DNA of 64,000 nucleotides from Candidatus Ruthia sp. Cpac_8_S14 (lineage in GTDB: Bacteria; Pseudomonadota; Gammaproteobacteria; PS1; Pseudothioglobaceae), in assembly GCA_021730205.1 (NCBI GenBank), contig CP072533.1, positions 310,001 through 374,000 of the forward strand, read 5' to 3'. Both the position numbers and the translations under genes were made by a program. This document shows, piece after piece, positions 22,345 to 31,512 of this stretch. Below the pieces are notes generated by a model that did not search any database, was not told the DNA's origin, and was given only the letters and a program-made list of their open reading frames with translations. Position 1 is the stretch's first letter; each line of letters starts with the position of its first letter.

Positions 22345-22654
22345 TCATTGGTTTTCCATTTTAATTACAGTGTAACCCACTTGTCCGTAAGAGTGTGCGG
22401 ATTTCATGGCGCTAATAACCGAGTTAAAATGATTATTTGATATCACCTCCACTTTGTATTCTTTAATAGTTTCAAGTTTATCCAAGCGCCCAATCACGGG
22501 ACTAGCGTTTTTAATGGGTCTAAATTGACCCATGCTAATTGTTTACCAAGCGCAATTCTCATAATCATCAAACCTGCCAGCACCCCGCTTTAAATATGGC
22601 ATTTTTTACAAGTTCTAGTTTTGTTTCAGGGATATAGAAACTGATTTGAAACAT
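22345..22654 (-). pseudogene. Frameshifted NIF3/YqfO-type small domain protein
   Basis: An ATG at 22654 opens MFQISFYIPETKLELVKNAI, then the frame breaks at the glycine-rich turn. It resumes with ALGKQLAWVNLDPLKTLVPVIG and the intact tail GRLDKLETIKEYKVEVISNN, then AHSYGQVGYTVIKMENQ. This is the compact alpha/beta domain found in NIF3/YqfO-like proteins ('ETKLExVKxAI..AGAG...AHPYEQxxYxVI'). At least two frameshifts make it a pseudogene. Confidence 0.65.
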
Positions 22655-22663
22655 TAAAATTCA

Positions 22664-23140
22664 CCTTGTTTAATAAAGGCAAAGGTAGTGATAATGGCAA
22701 TACGTTTTTTTTCCATAAATTATTAGATTTTTAAAGCTCAAACAACAATACTATTGGTTTTGATGATGGTAAATATAATCCCCCACAATATGAGGCGTGG
22801 TGGTATTAACCAAATCCCATTATTAACTGAGTTAATGTTTTTTTAGATAATGCTTAAAAATAGAGGCCTCATCACCTATTGATATTTATTCACTAATATA
22901 ATCAAACCACAGTGGCGCACTTCATGAATAGGATGATGAATAAACTTGTCTATTCCATCATAAGTAATATCCTTAAAATGCTGCTTAGCAATTTGCCTAA
23001 TTTGAGACATACACACTACCTATAAATTGCTCAAACTTAAAATACTCATCCTTGCCAGTTTTAAAAAACCACTCATTGGTTTGTCGCTTTTGTTCAGTTG
23101 CAAAAGATTTTAGTTGCGAGACAATCTTATCACTGCTCAT
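22664..23140 (-). pseudogene. Decayed DNA alkylation repair protein (AlkD-like)
   Basis: The ATG at 23140 opens MSSDKIVSQLKSFATEQKRQ and NEWFFKTGKDEYF. Later pieces in other frames read IRQIAKQHFKDITYDGID, HPIHEVRHCGLIILVNKY, INNWDLVNTTTPHIVGDYI-like text and NLWEKRIAIITTFAFIKQGEF. This is the HEAT-repeat AlkD pattern ('F.KTGKGEY...P.IR.IAK...NWDLVD...IVG..L..S..LWERRIAI.AT..FI'). Several frameshifts and stops show loss of function. Confidence 0.75.
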
Positions 23141-23181
23141 CAGTTATACTAATACTTTAATCTATTAGTGGACAATCATAC

Positions 23182-23673
23182 ATGCAAATAGCCTACTTTG
23201 CTGGTGGATGTTTTTGGTGTGTTGAGGCAATTTTTCAACGCATTGAAGGGGTTACTAAGCTCACCTCTGGTTATTGCAATGGCAAGACTGTTGACCCTAC
23301 TTATCAAGATATTTGTACAGGCACAACTGAGCATGCTGAGGTGGTTAAGATTGAGTTTGATGAGTCAAAAGTATCTTTTAAGATATTACTAAACGTTTTT
23401 TTTGAAATGCACGACCCAACCACACTAAATCAACAAGGTAATGATCGTGGCGCGCAGTATCGTTCTGCTATTTTTTATATCAATGACGAACAGCAATCTC
23501 AAGCAATTGATTTGATTAATCAAATGAGTGACAAGGTTGTAACGCAGGTTACAAAACTGGATATGTTTTATCCCGCTGAAAATTACCATCAAAACTACTT
23601 TAATGATAACTCATCACAATCTTATTGCCAAATAGTAATCGCATCAAAACTAGCCAAATACTTTAAACAATGA
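23182..23673 (+). CDS. msrA: Peptide-methionine (S)-S-oxide reductase MsrA
   Basis: MsrA repairs S-methionine sulfoxide. The 163-residue protein has the active site AGGCFWCVEA (C10, C13) at its very N-terminus, then SGYCNGKTVDPTY, EVVKIEFDE, FFEMHDPTTLNQQGNDRGAQYRS in two runs, and FYPAENYHQNY. It is a compact cytosolic form. Its stop overlaps the next ATG (ATGA), so it is coupled to the moeB/thiF-like gene. Confidence 0.96.
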   Translation: MQIAYFAGGCFWCVEAIFQRIEGVTKLTSGYCNGKTVDPTYQDICTGTTEHAEVVKIEFDESKVSFKILLNVFFEMHDPTTLNQQGNDRGAQYRSAIFYINDEQQSQAIDLINQMSDKVVTQVTKLDMFYPAENYHQNYFNDNSSQSYCQIVIASKLAKYFKQ

Positions 23674-24416
23674 ACGAGCAAGAACTGCTTAGATATTCTC
23701 GCCAAATACTATTACCCCAAATCGGCGTAGAAGGGCAAAAAGCCCTTAAAAACACTAAGTTACTCTTAATTGGCATGGGTGGCTTAGGCTCACCTAGTGC
23801 CTTATATTTAGCCTCTGCTGGCATTGGACATTTAATCATTGCTGATTTTGATGAAGTTGAATTGTCAAACTTACAACGACAAATCATCCATTTTACGGAT
23901 GATATTGGTAGGAAAAAAGTCGACTCTGCCAAAGACAAAATGCTTGCCATTAATCCTAATATCAAAGTCACGACGATTACAACACTTAACCAAAGCAATT
24001 TAAATGATTGGGTGGCTAAAGTCGATGTGGTTTTAGATGGTACTGATAATTTTGACACTCGTTTTAAAGTTAATAAGGCTTGCGTTGTGCAAGAAACACT
24101 GCTAGTATCAGCAGCAGTTATCCGCTTTGAAGGGCAATTATCTGTATTTAAAGGTTACGAGCAAACACAGCCTTGTTATCAATGTTTGTATTCAGTCAAG
24201 GGAAATTCTGATGAGAATTGCGTTGACAATGGCATACTATCACCCGTTGCAGGTATGATGGGTTCATTACAAGCCTTGCAAGCCATCAAAGTTCTTTTAA
24301 ATTTAGGCGAGCAATTAGTGGGAAAATTAATGCTAATTGATGTACTAGATCTTTCTTTTAGAAAAATTAAAATAAATAAAGACGAGTCTTGTAAAATCTG
24401 TGCTCACGGGGCGTAG
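23670..24416 (+). CDS. E1-like adenylyltransferase, MoeB/ThiF/HesA family
   Basis: These enzymes adenylate the C-terminal glycine of small sulfur carriers (MoaD or ThiS). The 248-residue product is the size of E. coli MoeB (249). It has the ATP-binding motif LLIGMGGLGSPSALYLASAG, the conserved DxDxVELSNLQRQ pattern (DFDEVELSNLQRQ), the DGTDNF box, and two zinc CxxC pairs (CYQC and CKIC). MoeB and ThiF cannot be told apart by sequence alone. Its last 10 bases, including the TAG, are also the first 10 bases of tRNA-Pro. Confidence 0.85.
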   Translation: MNEQELLRYSRQILLPQIGVEGQKALKNTKLLLIGMGGLGSPSALYLASAGIGHLIIADFDEVELSNLQRQIIHFTDDIGRKKVDSAKDKMLAINPNIKVTTITTLNQSNLNDWVAKVDVVLDGTDNFDTRFKVNKACVVQETLLVSAAVIRFEGQLSVFKGYEQTQPCYQCLYSVKGNSDENCVDNGILSPVAGMMGSLQALQAIKVLLNLGEQLVGKLMLIDVLDLSFRKIKINKDESCKICAHGA

Positions 24417-24483
24417 CGCAGTCTGGTAGCGTACCACACTGGGGGTGTGGTGGTCACAGGTTCAAATCCTGTCGTCCCGACCA
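24407..24483 (+). tRNA. tRNA-Pro (anticodon GGG)
   Basis: This 77-nt cloverleaf has acceptor arm CGGGGCG/CGTCCCG, D-arm AGCGCAGTCTGGTAGCGT and anticodon stem-loop CCACA-CTGGGGG-TGTGG. The T-arm is GTTCAAATC and ACCA is encoded. It starts inside the 3' end of the moeB/thiF-like gene, so both share 10 bp. Confidence 0.95.
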
Positions 24484-24505
24484 ATTAAAAGTAGTGTGAA
24501 TAGGT

Positions 24506-25155
24506 ATGGATTTAGTGAGTCAGTTTGTTTTAGACGCAAGTGTTGGGCTTGGCGATTAGCCTAGGCGTTTTATAACCCATTCCATGTTGGATTCGTTAAG
24601 TATTTTGGCACATAATTGTTTTGGCCTTTATAGAGGTACCCAGAGTTATGATTGGCTCAATGTTTATTGTATACTGCACCATTATTGTTTGGTTTTATTA
24701 TTTTAATGATCAAAAAGCGTTCGCCAACTGTTGCTGGATATTTACTAAATACTTGGATATTGTCAAATTATTCATTCATAAGGCTGAGGTAACCAATACT
24801 TTTGTGTTTAATTTAGTATTGTGGCGAGTCGTGGTGATAGGTAAATATGGTGTGTGAGAATTTTTATCATCTTTATAAAGGCGCCGGATCGTGGGTTAAG
24901 ACCACTTATCAACAACATAAATTTAACTTATTAGAGATAGCATTATCCAAAACTACAAGAATTTTTCCCATGGATTTTATCGCTTAGATGAGCAGAATGA
25001 CAAACTAATTTTTAAGTGATATACACATGGGAATAACAACCATGCCAATTTTTAGTTTTGAAATTTCTAAAAAGCAACAAACAAAATGGCAAATGATTAA
25101 ATCTAAGAGCGTAGATTTTACTACCTTTGATTTTAGTAAAATTTTTGGTGACTAA
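24506..25155 (+). pseudogene. Decayed YdjM-type (DUF457) membrane-bound metal-dependent hydrolase
   Basis: The ATG at 24506 opens MDLVSQFVLDASVGLG, typical of this family. Broken frames then give ITHSMLDSL-like text, WLNVYCILHHYC, and VFNLVLWRVVVIGKYGV, matching 'PFNTLLWRVVV'. Near the end come YKNFSHGFYRLDEQNDKLIF and DIHMGITTMPIFSFEISKKQ. Five or more frameshifts and missing blocks make it a pseudogene. A 78-residue frame at 24621-24857 is only a piece of it. Confidence 0.65.
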
Positions 25156-25883
25156 GATTTATTTTAATAGAATTAAGCCCTTAATCAACCAAAGGTTAAA
25201 AATAGAATATAAAAAAAGGCTAGTAACACCAACCCCTTTATGCTTGCGCTTTATATTTTTAGCGTGAGTAAAATCAGATAAATGAAAATCTTATCAATAG
25301 TATTACCATGATTTGTAATTCCCTGTAAGATATGTTCCATATGGGTTTTAAGTGGATGCTGAAGCCTCTACTAATGAAAACATTATATTAGTAATGGGTT
25401 CTAAGATTGCTTCCCAGTAGTTTATCAGATGTGTTTACACTATATAGTGTAAACCCCCCATAGCAGGACGTTTAATAATTATTTTTTATGCAATTAAAGA
25501 AATATTAGATGAAAATAAAATACAAATACAAAGAGTTCGTCCGTTAAAAATATTTGGGAATATTGATGGCTATGTCATAGAGGTTAATAACGCCGTTGTT
25601 TTCAATTACTCAAACAAGCCTATGTTAAGGCACACTATTCCAGACATTATAAAATCACCGAAAAAGATTAAACTATTTAGGTGAAAGAGTGATGACCCAC
25701 TTGCAAATTCTAACCAAGCAGCTTTGTAAGGATAAAATTAAGTCATTTGGTTAATTAAAAAAAAGACTAAACATAAGAGTGTTATTAGTTTAAAAACTTT
25801 GAGAAGGGGGTTTTAAGTGTTAGAAGACAAGCCCCTACTATAGATTGAAGTTTAATGTAGAAATTTTCGGTTTTTAAAACCCC
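25156..25883. other. Gene-poor stretch, no intact gene
   Basis: I find no intact coding frame here. One short open stretch at about 25490-25680 (plus strand, pieces such as RVRPLKIFGNIDGYVIEV) reads like protein but has no recognisable family or good start. The only striking element is the 22-bp palindrome at 25433-25454. The stretch is best read as eroded coding DNA between decayed neighbours. Confidence 0.5.
25433..25454. promoter_or_regulatory. Perfect 22-bp palindrome, operator-like
   Basis: GTTTACACTAT (25433-25443) is followed directly by its reverse complement ATAGTGTAAAC (25444-25454). A perfect dyad of this length with no spacer looks like a dimeric repressor site. No intact gene follows closely. 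It is shorter in the middle than an NrdR box, so that match is not claimed. Confidence 0.45.
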
Positions 25884-26614
25884 CTATTTATCGACCTTGC
25901 CCGTTAAGCTTAAATCACCAGAGACAATATTCATAACATCTACGATAGATAGTAAAGGCGTGTGGGCACTCTGATTGACGCGAAGTCCAGCGGTAACACC
26001 ATCAAAGGTAGCATTCTTTACAATGCCAATTTCATCAAATAGTATGCGCACTTCCACCGTTTCAGCATTAAAGGTTGGGTTCCATTCTGGACTGTCTAAT
26101 AGAATAGGCAAGCCTGGCCAAGTTTTGGTAGGCGTGGTTTTGTGCCTTTTGGTATGTTAACAACCCCTAATGCATCCTTTCCAGATTGCCCATTAGGTTG
26201 TAATACAACCTAATGACTGTGCCATATGTCGCCATCGTTTGTGGTATCGCTCTCGTTATTTTCATCATAAAGTGGCGTGTCGTTAAAACCAGGATGTGAG
26301 GTGACGGCTAGTGACAAAATACCTATTTTGCCTTCAAACCCTACCTTACGCTATCAATTGAAGTTGGCCATACATAAGAAAACACGTTGCTACCTGCTAA
26401 TTGACCTGTTGGTGTCGGTTCGTTTGCATTTGCTTTGCCTGAAACAGCCATGTGAAAAGTAGCAATATTACCTTAAGTGATAATTCTTGTATGGGTAATA
26501 TCAAACGATGCTAAAGTTGCTTTGCTTTTTAGCGTTTGAATGCTTTTTGTGTGTTAGTTGTTAGAGGGACATGCTTGCGGTTACGAATGTTGCAATAAGT
26601 GACAGTTTTAACAT
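25884..26614 (-). pseudogene. Decayed secreted protein of unknown family
   Basis: On the minus strand an ATG at 26614 opens a signal-peptide-like MLKLSLIATFVTASMSL. After a stop, frames continue with TLASFDITHTRIIT, FHMAVSGKANANEPTPTGQL, GSNVFSYVWPTSID, HPGFNDTPLYDENNESDTTN and DGDIWHSH. The tail (25884-26111) is open from PILLDSPEWNPTFN to LSLTGKVDK. Stops and frameshifts interrupt it. I do not recognise the family; the HxH-containing middle suggests a metal-binding periplasmic protein. A decayed MarR gene diverges from it. Confidence 0.6.
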
Positions 26615-26807
26615 TGTACAACCCCTTTATCAAAATGACTTTTCGTTAATACTTCAAGTGCTTGCTCAACAGTTGCACGGTAATAAATAGTCTTATTCAT
26701 GGTTATTTTTTTATAATATCGACTCGATACATTATGAGTTATAACGAACGTTATTTTGCTTGCCAACATGATTTTTAGTTGATAATATATAACCATGAAG
26801 CCAACGA

Positions 26808-27219
26808 TACTCAGATACGCCAATGGCAGTGACAGAGTATTTGGGGCAAACTAAAGGCACTGTTTTTCAAACTTTGAAAGTTTTAGAAAAAAGTTGTTAT
26901 TGAAATGGGTTGATGATAGTGATAAACGTATTTATCATTTAAAAATATCTTCTAGAAGGGCGACAAATGCTTAATAAAACAACTCCAACTGTTATGTTTG
27001 TTAAAGCGTGTGGGGTGTTTTGTCTGATGAGGAGCAATCAGACATGATAGATTCACTCAAGCAATTACTTGTTGCTTTATTGCAAGTAAACAACATGAAA
27101 ACTTTTGGCGTGTGTAGTTTGTGTCGTTACAATAGTAAAGTAGATGGGGGATATTTTGTAATCTTGTCCAGCAGCCGTTAACAAGTGCTGATATACACCT
27201 TAATATGCAAGGAACATGA
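26808..27219 (+). pseudogene. Decayed MarR-family transcriptional regulator
   Basis: Fragments in several frames run MAVTEYLGQTKGTVFQTLKV, LKWVDDSDKRIYHLKIS, GRQMLNKTTPTVMFV, SDEEQSDMIDSLKQLLVALL and a C-terminal FGVCSLCRYNSKVDGGYF and LICKEHE. This is the winged-helix MarR pattern with the cysteine-bearing tail seen in one MarR subgroup. Frameshifts near 26889 and 27020 and later make it inactive. It was probably the divergent regulator of the secreted protein on the minus strand. Confidence 0.7.
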
Positions 27220-27367
27220 AAGTAAAACCTCATCTATACAGAGAACATCTTGAGATGAAAACGCAATTTCAACAATTAAAGCTTTTGAGCCATAACTTAT
27301 TCTTTATTTGCGTTTGTGCGTTAAAATAAATAACTCAATTTTTAAACATCATATTACAAGGAGAAGT

Positions 27368-28621
27368 ATGTTCGATAAATCTCAAACGTTAGCTAAAGTA
27401 GATGCTGAAATTCATCAAGCGATTGCACTGGAAGAAGCTCGCCAGGAGGCGCATATTGAATTAATTGCCAGTGAAAACTACACCTCACCTGCAGTGATGG
27501 AGGCGCAAGGCTCGCAATTGACGAATAAGTATGCTGAGGGTTATCCTCGTAAGCGCTATTATGGGGGTTGTGAGCATGTTGACACAGTTGAGCAATTAGC
27601 GATTGACCGTGCTAAGACATTATTTGGTGCGGATTATGCGAATGTTCAGCCGCATTCTGGTTCTCAGGCGAATGCTGCGGTTTTTCAGGCATTGTTAGTG
27701 CCCGGAGATACAATTTTAGGCATGAGTTTGGCACATGGCGGGCATTTAACGCATGGTGCTGCGCCTTCGTTTTCGGGTAAAAACTTTAATGCTATTCAGT
27801 ATGGTTTGAATGAAAAAACGGGTGAAATTGATTATGAGCAAGTTGAGGCTTTAGCAAAAGAGCATAAGCCTAAAATGATTATTGCCGGCTTTTCGGCATA
27901 TTCATGTGTGGTTGATTGGCAGCGTTTTAGAGAAATTGCAGATGCTGTTGGCGCTTATTTGATGGTTGATATGGCACATGTTGCAGGTTTGATAGCAACG
28001 GGTGAGTATCCATCACCAGTGGCAATTGCAGATGTAACCACAACAACCACACATAAAACACTTCGCGGTCCTCGCGGTGGTTTAATTTTGGCTAAGACTA
28101 ATGAGGCAATTGAGAAGAAACTTAATTCTGCTATTTTCCCTGGTATTCAAGGTGGGCCACTAATGCATATTATTGCTGCTAAGGCGGTGAGTTTTGAAGA
28201 GGCAATGAGTGATGAATATAAGGCTTATCAGAAACAAGTAAAGATTAATGCACAAGTGATGGCCAATACATTTATTGAGCGTAGGTTTGATGTGGTGTCA
28301 GGTGGTACGGATGACCATTTATTTTTAGTAAGTTTTATTGACCAAGGGTTAACAGGTAAAGCAGTAGATGCTGCCTTAGGTAGTGCGCATATTACGGTTA
28401 ATATGAATGCTGTGCCGAATGACCCACAGTCTCCTTTTATAACCAGTGGTATTCGCGTGGGTACGCCAGCGGTGACAACGCGTGGTTTTAATGAAGCTGA
28501 TTGTGCCGATTTAGCCACATGGATGTGTGATATTTGTGATGATTTAGAGGATAAGGCTATGATTAACAAAGTTAGAGAAAAAGTTACCAATCTTTGTGCT
28601 AAATACCCAGTTTATAACTAG
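27368..28621 (+). CDS. glyA: Serine hydroxymethyltransferase
   Basis: GlyA interconverts serine and glycine with tetrahydrofolate, feeding one-carbon metabolism. The product has 417 residues, the same as E. coli. It shows [20 protein letters not shown], the PLP lysine K230 in [14 protein letters not shown], and [13 protein letters not shown]. The ATG at 27368 follows AAGGAGAAG; an in-frame extension upstream to 27308 lacks a ribosome site and is not conserved. nrdR follows after 11 bp. With serA decayed, this enzyme may be a source of serine from glycine. Confidence 0.97.
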   Translation: MFDKSQTLAKVDAEIHQAIALEEARQEAHIELIASENYTSPAVMEAQGSQLTNKYAEGYPRKRYYGGCEHVDTVEQLAIDRAKTLFGADYANVQPHSGSQANAAVFQALLVPGDTILGMSLAHGGHLTHGAAPSFSGKNFNAIQYGLNEKTGEIDYEQVEALAKEHKPKMIIAGFSAYSCVVDWQRFREIADAVGAYLMVDMAHVAGLIATGEYPSPVAIADVTTTTTHKTLRGPRGGLILAKTNEAIEKKLNSAIFPGIQGGPLMHIIAAKAVSFEEAMSDEYKAYQKQVKINAQVMANTFIERRFDVVSGGTDDHLFLVSFIDQGLTGKAVDAALGSAHITVNMNAVPNDPQSPFITSGIRVGTPAVTTRGFNEADCADLATWMCDICDDLEDKAMINKVREKVTNLCAKYPVYN

Positions 28622-28632
28622 ATTAAGCCTGT

Positions 28633-29082
28633 ATGCATTGTCCATTTTGTCAATCTGATGATACTAAAGTATTAGACACACGTTTAACTGATGATGGCTC
28701 TCAAGTGCGTCGTCGTCGTGAATGTACCTCTTGTGGTGAGCGTTATTCAACTCGTGAAACGATTGATTTTAACCTGCCACGTTTGATTAAAAGTGATGAC
28801 TCCAGAGAGGCTTTTGATGAAGAAAAGCTACGTTCTGGCTTGCTAAAAGCTTTAGAAAAACGCCCTGTTAAAACCTCGCAAATTGAAACCTCCATTGCAC
28901 GTATTGAGCACAAATTAATGACCCAAGCTGATCGTGAAGTACCTTGTACTAAGATTGGCGAATGGGTGATGGAAGAGCTTAAAGCATTAGATGAAGTGGC
29001 ATATATTCGTTTTGTGTCGGTTTATCGCCAGTTTCAAGATATTGAGGCGTTTAAAAAAGAGATTGATGGGTTAATGAAATAA
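28633..29082 (+). CDS. nrdR: Ribonucleotide reductase repressor NrdR
   Basis: NrdR senses dNTP/ATP and represses nrd genes. The 149-residue protein has the N-terminal zinc ribbon (MHCPFC at 3-6 and CTSCGERYSTRE at about 31-42) and an ATP-cone domain with LIKSDDSREAFDEEKLRSGL and YIRFVSVYRQF. Its length equals E. coli NrdR. It is just downstream of glyA, a common arrangement. Confidence 0.97.
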   Translation: MHCPFCQSDDTKVLDTRLTDDGSQVRRRRECTSCGERYSTRETIDFNLPRLIKSDDSREAFDEEKLRSGLLKALEKRPVKTSQIETSIARIEHKLMTQADREVPCTKIGEWVMEELKALDEVAYIRFVSVYRQFQDIEAFKKEIDGLMK

Positions 29083-29091
29083 TTTATGTGT

Positions 29092-29381
29092 TATTTTAGT
29101 ATTTGGCGATAGTTTGACTTTTGGTAAAGGTGTTAGTAAAAATAACAATTACTCTGCGATTAGGTAAAATTTTGGCAAAGCATCAACCCTCATTAAGAAC
29201 GACTGATTTTTATCAGCAATTGATTGATGAATATCAATTGGTTTTTGCAAAAGACTTAATTAAAAATTTATTGTCTGACCAAAGATATAAGTCAGATTTG
29301 ATTCATTTTAATCAATTAGGCTATGAGTTAATGGCACAGCAAATTTATCAGTTATTTTTTGACAAGGGCGTGTTAGAATAA
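29092..29381 (+). pseudogene. tesA: Decayed acyl-CoA thioesterase/lysophospholipase TesA (GDSL family)
   Basis: A frame at about 29092-29165 reads VILVFGDSLTFGKGVSKNNN, the GDSL block I with the catalytic serine. After a frameshift and a deletion, a C-terminal piece reads LIDEYQLVFAKDLIKNLLS and SDLIHFNQLGYELMAQQI, block V with the Asp-x-x-His pair (SDLIHFN). The middle of the enzyme, including the catalytic core blocks II-III, is missing. The signal peptide is also gone. Confidence 0.75.
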
Positions 29382-30754
29382 TGGCAAAAACAAAAGTTGA
29401 ATTCGTCTGTCGTGAATGCGGATCTTCACATCATCAATGGGCAGGGCAGTGCCTAGATTGTAAATCTTGGAACACACTAGAAGAGATTTTGTTGTTGCAA
29501 ACCGCGCCATCAAGATCTACAATTTTGCAAGACCTGCCTGCCTCTAAAGTTCAAAATTTATCTGATATCAAATCAGAAAATAGAGTTAGGCTTTCAACAG
29601 GGCTAAGTGAGCTTGACCGTACTTTGGGCGGTGGCTTGGTCGATGGCTCGATGGTACTGATTGGTGGCGACCCTGGTATTGGTAAATCAACTTTGATTTT
29701 GCAAGTTGTAGCGTCGATTAATCAAAGACATACAACTTTGTATGTGAGTGGTGAAGAATCAGCTGACCAAATCAGCGATAGGGCGTTACGTCTTGGTATT
29801 AAAGAAGACATTTTTTTACTGAGTGAAACACATCTAGAAAAAATTATCAAACTTGCCAAAACAGTGCAACCTAAAGTTATTGTGATTGACTCTATTCAAA
29901 CCATGGTAACAGATGGCTCTACTTCGGTACCAGGTTCAGTGACACAAGTTCGTGATTGCGCTGCACAACTAACTCAATTTGCCAAGCAAACCAATACCAT
30001 TCTTTTAATGATTGGTCATGTTACTAAAGATGGTACATTAGCAGGTCCAAGAATTCTTGAGCACATGGTAGACACGGTGCTTTATTTTGAAGGGGGTGCG
30101 GGTGGACGTTATCGCATTATCCGCGCGGTAAAAAATCGCTTTGGCGCAGTGAATGAAATTAGCATTTTTGTGATGAGTGAAATAGGTTTGCAACAGGTTG
30201 AGAACCCATCAGCAATATTTTTATCAAACTCAGCTAAGCCTTCACCAGGCTCTATGGTAATGGTAACGCGTGAGGCAACTCGACCACTAATGATTGAAAT
30301 ACAAGCATTGGTGGATACTGCCAGTGCTAATCCTAAGCGTGTGTGTGTTGGTTTGGAGCAAAATCGTTTAGCTTTACAACTTGCAGTACTACATAAGCAT
30401 AGTGGCATTGCAACCCACAATCAAGATGTGTTTGTTAATGTGGTTGGTGGTATTAAGATGAATGAGACTGCTTCAGATTTGGTAGTTATGTTAGCAATTA
30501 TGTCCAGCTTGCGGGATAAGGTTATTCCCAAAGATTGGGTTGCTTTTGGCGAGGTGGGTTTAACGGGCGAAATACGTCCAGTTTATAACGGCATTGAGCG
30601 TTTGTCAGAAGCGCAAAAACATGGTTTTAAGGTGGCCATCATACCCAAGGGAAATGCGCCAAAAAAAGCACTTAAAGGGTTAAAAATTATGCCAGTAGAG
30701 TATTTACACCAAGCTTTGCAATTTATGATTGAAAACACAAACAAAGTTTCTTGA
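29381..30754 (+). CDS. radA: DNA repair protein RadA (Sms)
   Basis: RadA is a RecA-like branch-migration helicase in recombination. The 457-residue protein has a C4 zinc finger (CRECGSSHHQWAGQCLDC, residues 10-27) and Walker A GGDPGIGKST. The RadA-specific KNRFGAVNEI motif and a C-terminal Lon-like domain (VFVNVVGGIKMNETASDL, GEIRPVYNG) follow. Its ATG overlaps the tesA remnant stop (TAATG). Length matches E. coli (460). Confidence 0.97.
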   Translation: MAKTKVEFVCRECGSSHHQWAGQCLDCKSWNTLEEILLLQTAPSRSTILQDLPASKVQNLSDIKSENRVRLSTGLSELDRTLGGGLVDGSMVLIGGDPGIGKSTLILQVVASINQRHTTLYVSGEESADQISDRALRLGIKEDIFLLSETHLEKIIKLAKTVQPKVIVIDSIQTMVTDGSTSVPGSVTQVRDCAAQLTQFAKQTNTILLMIGHVTKDGTLAGPRILEHMVDTVLYFEGGAGGRYRIIRAVKNRFGAVNEISIFVMSEIGLQQVENPSAIFLSNSAKPSPGSMVMVTREATRPLMIEIQALVDTASANPKRVCVGLEQNRLALQLAVLHKHSGIATHNQDVFVNVVGGIKMNETASDLVVMLAIMSSLRDKVIPKDWVAFGEVGLTGEIRPVYNGIERLSEAQKHGFKVAIIPKGNAPKKALKGLKIMPVEYLHQALQFMIENTNKVS

Positions 30755-31106
30755 TTAAAGGTCGATGCCTTTTTGGACTTTAATATTTGCTCTAAAAGCA
30801 TGTTTAATATCTTTAATTTCACCTGCTGTATCGGCAAGCCCGATTAAATTTTTAGAGGTAGACCTGTCAGTAATCACCACATGTTGCTCTTTAGGGCGGT
30901 TGTTTAAAATGTTGATGATTTGTGCTTCATCAAGATGTTTGTAACTAATCATATAAGTGAGTTCGTCAAGCACAAGTAGATTAATTGAATCATCGTTTAA
31001 GTATTGCTTGGCTTTACTCCAAGTTTTTTTTGTGCCATAGCTGTATCAAAGGCCTTATCTTGTGTGTCCCAAGTAAAACCTGTTTTCATATATGCAGTTT
31101 GTACGT
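30755..31106 (-). pseudogene. btuR: Decayed corrinoid adenosyltransferase BtuR/CobO
   Basis: The C-terminal 72 residues (30755-30973) are open and match BtuR: LDELTYMISYKHLDEAQIIN, NNRPKEQHVVITDRSTSKNL and AFRANIKVQKGIDL. Further upstream on the minus strand, broken frames give MKTGFTWDTQDKAFDTAMAQ, then a frameshift before the DDSINLLVLDEL segment. The N-terminal P-loop (GKGKSTAAFG type) is missing. So B12 adenosylation by this enzyme is lost. Confidence 0.85.
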
Positions 31107-31512
31107 TAGGTGGCTAAGAACATATCTTCACCTGTGTCTTATGCTTTTAGTTTGGACAAGGAAGAGCTTACTATTCCAGTTATTGTTAAATTGCTTATTA
31201 ATATTGAACTATTATTTTAGTTAAATCTCTATTGCCTAATCGTTTATGCCCTGGTAGGAGTAGTGGTATAAGCGTTACTATAAGGTAAGATTTTTTGCAT
31301 AATATCATCCTTTGTGAAGTTAAAAAAAATTTCAGTGATGTATCGGACTGATTTCGAATGTCGAAAAATATCGTTATAAGGACAATGTAGGATTTACACC
31401 TACTTTCATAGCCAAAACTAGGTGCAGATTGTAATAGGCTATTAAATAGGCTTAAATATCTGAGTTCTGATAAAATTATCTGACTTTTAGTTTTATTAAG
31501 GAGTTCGTAAAA
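31107..31512. other. Stretch without a recognisable gene before serC
   Basis: About 400 bp hold no intact gene. A short plus-strand frame at about 31110-31220 (pieces like FSLDKEELTIPVIVKLLINI) reads like protein but I cannot assign it. The serC ribosome site AAGGAG lies at the end (about 31498-31503). The rest appears eroded. Confidence 0.45.

Noticed and set aside
25433..25454. An NrdR box
   Set aside because: The dyad has ACAC-TATATA-GTGT with a 14-bp core, while NrdR boxes have a 16-bp core and occur in pairs before nrd genes. None is here.
25975..26462. Plus-strand frames of about 61 residues (25975-26160 and 26277-26462)
   Set aside because: They are antisense to the ordered fragments of the secreted-protein pseudogene and show no family pattern.
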